A DNA stretch of 8,855 nt, taken from contig JACQRF010000015.1 in assembly GCA_016206635.1 (NCBI GenBank), positions 1 through 8,855 of the forward strand. Direction: 5' to 3'. Below the pieces are notes generated by a model. That model was given only the letters and a program-made list of their open reading frames with translations. It searched no databases and was not told where the DNA came from. Made by a program: the position numbers and the translations under genes. Shown here piece by piece: positions 6,180 to 8,855 of the stretch. This DNA comes from Candidatus Omnitrophota bacterium. Lineage in GTDB: Bacteria > Omnitrophota > Gorgyraeia > 1-14-0-20-64-10 > JACQQZ01. Position 1 is the stretch's first letter, and each line of letters starts with the position of its first letter.

Positions 6180-6225
6180 CGTCCTACCCCGTCTTGCGAG
6201 ATTGACGGGGTAGGACGTTCTGTTT
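6179..6225 (+). terminator. Intrinsic terminator after rpsI
   Basis: ACGTCCTACCCCGTC (6179-6193) and GACGGGGTAGGACGT (6204-6218) form a perfect 15-bp stem with a 10-nt loop, followed by TCTGTTT. It ends the rplM-rpsI unit. Its right arm overlaps the -35 box of the argC promoter. The U-tract is imperfect, so read-through is possible. Confidence 0.75.
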
Positions 6226-6230
6226 AAGAT
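6202..6230 (+). promoter_or_regulatory. argC promoter overlapping the rpsI terminator
   Basis: TTGACG (6202-6207, 5 of 6) is followed after 17 nt by TAAGAT (6225-6230, 4 of 6). The predicted start near 6236-6238 gives an argC leader of about 70 nt. The -35 box lies in the right arm of the terminator stem. Confidence 0.6.
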
Positions 6231-6241
6231 AGAGAGTCTTG

Positions 6242-6283
6242 CAACCGACGGGGGCCCCGGCTCGTGGCAGGCCCCGTCGGTTG
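6242..6283 (+). promoter_or_regulatory. Leader hairpin before argC
   Basis: CAACCGACGGGG (6242-6253) pairs perfectly with CCCCGTCGGTTG (6272-6283), and a CC/GG pair continues the stem after a one-base bulge; the loop is GC-rich. It lies between the predicted argC transcription start and the ribosome binding site (6293-6299). It has no U-tract. Function is unknown: leader stability, arginine-responsive control or another palindromic element are all possible. Confidence 0.55.
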
Positions 6284-6306
6284 ATACATTCCTGGAGAGG
6301 ATAACT

Positions 6307-7332
6307 GTGGTACGAGTCGGCATCGTCGGCGTCACGGGTTACTCGGGACGGGAGCTGCTGCGGTATCTCCTGCGGCACCCGCATGTGACGCTCACCTATC
6401 TGGCGGCCCGGCGACTCAGCAAACCGACGCCGATCCGCGATATCTACCCTGAGCTGGCCGGGCGGCTGAATCTGGATTATCGGCCCTTTGCCGTGAAGGA
6501 GGCGGCCGCCAGCGCCGATCTGCTGTTCCTGGCGCTGCCGCCCGGGGTGGCGATGACCGTGGTCCCGGCGCTGCTGAACGCCGGCACATTCGTCATTGAT
6601 CTCAGCGGCGACTACCGGCTGATGTCCACGAGGACGTTCGCCCGCGCCTATGGCTTCAGGCACCGGCACCCGCAGGCGCTCAACGACGCGCTCTACGGCC
6701 TGCCGGAGCTCTACCGGGAGCATCTGTCGCACACACGGCTGGTTGCCAACCCCGGGTGCTACCCGACCGCCGCGATCCTGGCCGCCGCGCCGCTGGTCGC
6801 CAAACGGCTGATTGCGCCGGACGGGATCATCATCGACGCCAAATCCGGCGTCAGCGGGGCCGGGAAATCACTGAAGGAAGAGCTGCTGTTCACCGAGGCG
6901 AATGAAGATCTGCGCGCCTACAAGGCCAATGATCACCAGCACATGCCGGAGATCAATCAGGAGCTGGGGCGGCTCGGGCGGTCGCGGTTCCAAGTGGTGT
7001 TCGTGCCGCACCTGGCGCCGATGACACGGGGATTGTTCGCCACCGTCTATCTGCGCCTCAAACGCCGGGCGACGGCGTCGCAGGTCCAACGGTGGTACAA
7101 CACGTTCTACCGGGACGAACCGTTCGTCCACGTCCTGCCGCCGCCGGCCCTGCCAAAAACCGCCCGGGTCGCGCACACGAACGATTGTGAGCTGGCAGTC
7201 AGGGTCGTCCCCGGCGGGCGCACGGTCATTGCCCTGGCCGCGATTGACAACTTGGGCAAAGGGGCCGCGGGCCAAGCCATCCAAAACATGAACGTCCTGC
7301 TGGGCTTCGAAGAAACGGCGGGGCTCCAGTGA
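6307..7332 (+). CDS. argC: N-acetyl-gamma-glutamyl-phosphate reductase
   Basis: ArgC reduces N-acetylglutamyl phosphate to N-acetylglutamate semialdehyde with NADPH, the third step of arginine synthesis. The 341-residue product has the nucleotide-binding GVTGYSG (8-14), FLALPPGVA, IDLSGDYRL (97-105), the catalytic cysteine C151 in VANPGCYPTAA, DAKSGVSGAGK, NDHQHMPEI, FVPHLAPMTRG and a closing AIDNLGKGAAGQAIQNMN. Length is normal. GTG 6307 is chosen because GGAGAGG (6293-6299) sits 7 nt before it and the N-terminus aligns with the family. It shares the family fold with Asd upstream but is clearly the ArgC type. The TGA overlaps the argJ GTG as GTGA. Confidence 0.96.
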   Translation: MVRVGIVGVTGYSGRELLRYLLRHPHVTLTYLAARRLSKPTPIRDIYPELAGRLNLDYRPFAVKEAAASADLLFLALPPGVAMTVVPALLNAGTFVIDLSGDYRLMSTRTFARAYGFRHRHPQALNDALYGLPELYREHLSHTRLVANPGCYPTAAILAAAPLVAKRLIAPDGIIIDAKSGVSGAGKSLKEELLFTEANEDLRAYKANDHQHMPEINQELGRLGRSRFQVVFVPHLAPMTRGLFATVYLRLKRRATASQVQRWYNTFYRDEPFVHVLPPPALPKTARVAHTNDCELAVRVVPGGRTVIALAAIDNLGKGAAGQAIQNMNVLLGFEETAGLQ

Positions 7333-8594
7333 GCTCATCGGCGTGGTGCGCCATCCCGGGCGGGGTCACCGCCCCGCAGGGGTACGAGGCGCACGGCGTC
7401 AGCGCCGGCATCAAGCTGCACGGCAAACGGGATGTGGCGCTGATCGTCTCCCGGCAGCCGGCGCTGGTGGCCGGGATGCTGACGACGAACAAGTTGGCGG
7501 CCGCCCCGGTCCTGCTGTGCCGGCCGATCCTGCGGCGCGGTAAGGCGCAGGCGATCATCGCCAACAGCGGCAACGCCAACGCCTGCACCGGCCCCCAAGG
7601 CATGCAGGACGCCAAAACGATGATCCATGCGACGGCCGAGACGTTGCGGATCGATCCCCACCTCGTGCTCGTCGCCTCCACCGGCGTGATCGGCCGGCCG
7701 ATGCCGATCCGGCGGATCGTGGCCGCGCTGTCCGATCTCGCGCTCGGCCTGAACGCCCACGGCTCGCGCGCCGCGGCTGAGGCGATCATGACCACTGACC
7801 TGGCCGTCAAGGAGACGGCGGTCGAGTTCGCGGTACCGCACCCCGCGCGGTGCCAGGGGGGCCAGGCCCCCCTGGCACCGGCCACGAGGAAAGCCCTCAG
7901 GATCGGGGGCATCGCCAAGGGCTCCGGCATGATCAACCCGGCCATGGCCACGATGTTCGCGTTCCTGACGACGGACGCCGCCATCACGCTCCCGGCGTTG
8001 CGGGCCGCGCTCCGGCAGGCGGTGGCGCACTCATTCAATGCCATCACCGTGGACGGCGAGATGTCCACGAACGATACCGTGCTGCTGCTGGCCAACGGGG
8101 CGGCCGGCCACGCGCCGATCCAGGCCGGCGATACCGCGCTCGGCACGTTCACCCGGGGGCTCACGCACGTGTGCGAGACCTTGGCGAAAGCGATTGTTCG
8201 CGACGGCGAGGGGGCATCCCATCTGGTCACCGTTGAAATCCGGGGCGCGATCTCGGCGCACGACGCGCAGAAGGCGGCGCGGGGGATCGCCAACTCGCTG
8301 CTCGTCAAAACGATGGTGGCTGGCCGGGACCCCAACTGGGGCCGGGTGGCCGCCGCCGTCGGCGCCTCCGGCGCGCACCTGAACCCGGGGCGTCTCACGA
8401 TCGCCTTGGGCGGCATCCCGGTATTCCACCATGGGCGCCCGGTGCGCGTGAACCCGCTGCATCTGAAACGGATCTTTGAACACTCGGACGTCCCGATCAG
8501 CATCCACTTGGGCGTCGGGACATCACACGCCCGGATCTGGACCTGCGACTTAACCGAGGACTATGTCCGCATCAATGCCAAGTACACCACATAA
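7329..8594 (+). CDS. argJ: Bifunctional glutamate N-acetyltransferase/amino-acid acetyltransferase, with in-frame palindrome
   Basis: ArgJ moves the acetyl group from N-acetylornithine to glutamate, giving the cyclic arginine pathway; many members also use acetyl-CoA. The 421-residue precursor self-cleaves before a threonine, here T208 in the MATMFAF motif. Other hallmarks are AGMLTTNKLAAAPV, ANSGNANACTG (79-88), the oxyanion-hole ASTGVIGRP (117-124), RIGGIAKGSGMI (191-202), TVDGEMSTNDT, MVAGRDPNWGR and a regular C-terminus. Between VEFAV (about 165-169) and RKALRIGG lie about 17 extra residues compared with typical ArgJ (PHPARCQGGQ then APLAPAT). They are encoded by a palindromic repeat related to the rpsI-argC spacer copy, and add residues near the C-terminus of the alpha chain, about 20 residues before the cleavage site. 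GTG 7329 is coupled to argC; the end overlaps argB. Confidence 0.95.
   Translation: MSSSAWCAIPGGVTAPQGYEAHGVSAGIKLHGKRDVALIVSRQPALVAGMLTTNKLAAAPVLLCRPILRRGKAQAIIANSGNANACTGPQGMQDAKTMIHATAETLRIDPHLVLVASTGVIGRPMPIRRIVAALSDLALGLNAHGSRAAAEAIMTTDLAVKETAVEFAVPHPARCQGGQAPLAPATRKALRIGGIAKGSGMINPAMATMFAFLTTDAAITLPALRAALRQAVAHSFNAITVDGEMSTNDTVLLLANGAAGHAPIQAGDTALGTFTRGLTHVCETLAKAIVRDGEGASHLVTVEIRGAISAHDAQKAARGIANSLLVKTMVAGRDPNWGRVAAAVGASGAHLNPGRLTIALGGIPVFHHGRPVRVNPLHLKRIFEHSDVPISIHLGVGTSHARIWTCDLTEDYVRINAKYTT
7848..7899. repeat. Palindromic repeat copy B, in frame inside argJ
   Basis: GGTGCCAGGGGGG (7849-7861) and CCCCCCTGGCACC (7867-7879) are exact inverted repeats; C-G pairs at both ends bring the stem to 15 bp with a CAG loop. 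The tail GGCCACGAGGAAAGCCCTCA (7880-7899) matches the tail of the spacer copy (6160-6179) except at two positions. The same GGTGCC/GGCACC arms and tail in two places, one within a conserved gene, show this is a dispersed element and not chance GC pairing. Confidence 0.9.
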
Positions 8595-8855
8595 AGGGCC
8601 AACGGGGCCAGGCCCCCTCAGAGCTCTACAGGGGCCTGGCCCCGTTGATGAAGCGCTGGGGCTTCACCTCGCTGAAGCCTCGGCGAAGGCCGATATCCTC
8701 GTCGAGGCGCTGCCGTATTTGCAGGCGTTCCGCACCCGGGTGATCGTCGCGAAGTACGGGGGCAGCGCGCTTGACAATCCGACCGCCATGCGCGGCATCC
8801 TCCAGGACTTGATCTTCCTCAGCATCGTGGGGATCCGGCCGGTGCTGGTCCACGG
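8575..8855 (+). CDS. argB: Acetylglutamate kinase, N-terminal part (3' truncated by window), with palindrome-encoded extension
   Basis: ArgB phosphorylates N-acetylglutamate, the second step of arginine synthesis. The window holds the first ~93 codons. ADILVEALPYLQAFRTRVIVAKYGGSA (39-65 by motif pieces) carries the N-terminal helix found in arginine-inhibited hexameric ArgB and the ATP-phosphate-binding lysine K60 in AKYGGSA; GIRPVLVH is the next conserved strand. Typical ArgB starts close to the KADILVEALP region, but no ATG, GTG or TTG exists in frame between 8578 and 8698. The only starts are ATG 8575 or ATG 8563 (GAGGA at 8556-8560 is near the latter), both inside the end of argJ. Translation must therefore cross the 8600-8647 palindrome, giving a Gly/Pro-rich extension (KGPTGPGPLRALQGPGPV). 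Choice between the two starts is uncertain. Confidence 0.85.
   Translation, partial: MPSTPHKGPTGPGPLRALQGPGPVDEALGLHLAEASAKADILVEALPYLQAFRTRVIVAKYGGSALDNPTAMRGILQDLIFLSIVGIRPVLVH
8600..8647. repeat. Long inverted repeat inside the argB 5' coding region
   Basis: CAACGGGGCCAGGCCCC (8600-8616) and GGGGCCTGGCCCCGTTG (8631-8647) are exact 17-bp inverted repeats with a 14-nt loop that contains AGAGCTCT. The 13-mer GGGGCCAGGCCCC (8604-8616) also occurs exactly in the argJ element (7858-7870), suggesting related families. It begins 6 nt after the argJ stop but has no U-tract, and it stays open in the argB frame. Confidence 0.92.

Noticed and set aside
6160..6180. GAGGAAAGTCC resembles the conserved start of bacterial RNase P RNA
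   Set aside because: Only this short stretch matches, the rest of an RNase P RNA (several hundred nt) is missing, and the same stretch recurs inside argJ as part of the palindromic repeat.
7226..8503. 425-codon open frame on the - strand opposite argJ
   Set aside because: It is antisense to a clearly identified ArgJ, has no family motifs, and its Ala/Arg/Ser/Pro bias is expected from the high third-position GC of argJ.
8595..8650. The 8600-8647 hairpin as a transcription terminator after argJ
   Set aside because: No U-tract follows, and the argB frame runs open through it with no other usable start downstream.
8648..8700. ATG at 8648 as the argB start
   Set aside because: It is in a different frame from the conserved ALPYLQAF / AKYGGSA sequence.

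Overview
The window is a GC-rich, densely packed bacterial chromosome segment with all genes on the + strand: the 3' end of leuB, asd, truA, a LeuT-type sodium symporter with a 35-residue membrane partner, an unrecognised exported protein, rplM, rpsI, argC, argJ and the 5' end of argB. The amino-acid gene content and the leuB-asd-truA / rplM-rpsI-argC-argJ-argB layout remind me of Nitrospirota or NC10-like bacteria, but that is a low-confidence impression from memory. There is no 16S rRNA or other decisive marker here.

Region 1 (1-3835) reads as one operon. leuB ends inside a palindromic repeat, and asd starts just after it. asd/truA, truA/transporter and transporter/small protein all overlap by a few bases (GTGA or 8 nt), which implies translational coupling. 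The theme is leucine and aspartate-family amino-acid synthesis, tRNA pseudouridylation and amino-acid uptake.

Region 2 (3836-5173) is a separate transcription unit: a consensus-like promoter with an AT-rich upstream element drives a cysteine-free exported protein of unknown function.

Region 3 (5174-6218) has a perfect TATAAT box almost touching rplM, then rpsI overlapping it, ending in a palindromic repeat and an intrinsic terminator. Region 4 (6202-8855) begins with a promoter embedded in that terminator, a leader hairpin, and then argC-argJ-argB, the arginine pathway in its cyclic (ArgJ transacetylase) form. The longest stretch without a gene is only 188 nt (6119-6306).

The most unusual aspect is a set of strong palindromes that sit inside or across translated sequence and keep the reading frame open: a 34-bp perfect palindrome in truA, a 15-bp-stem hairpin in argJ that has a sister copy between rpsI and argC, a 17-bp-arm hairpin inside the N-terminal coding part of argB, and a palindrome that supplies both the leuB stop codon and the likely asd ribosome binding site. 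This resembles the known behaviour of Rickettsia palindromic elements, but the sequences look different and may represent other small mobile palindromes that tolerate in-frame insertion.
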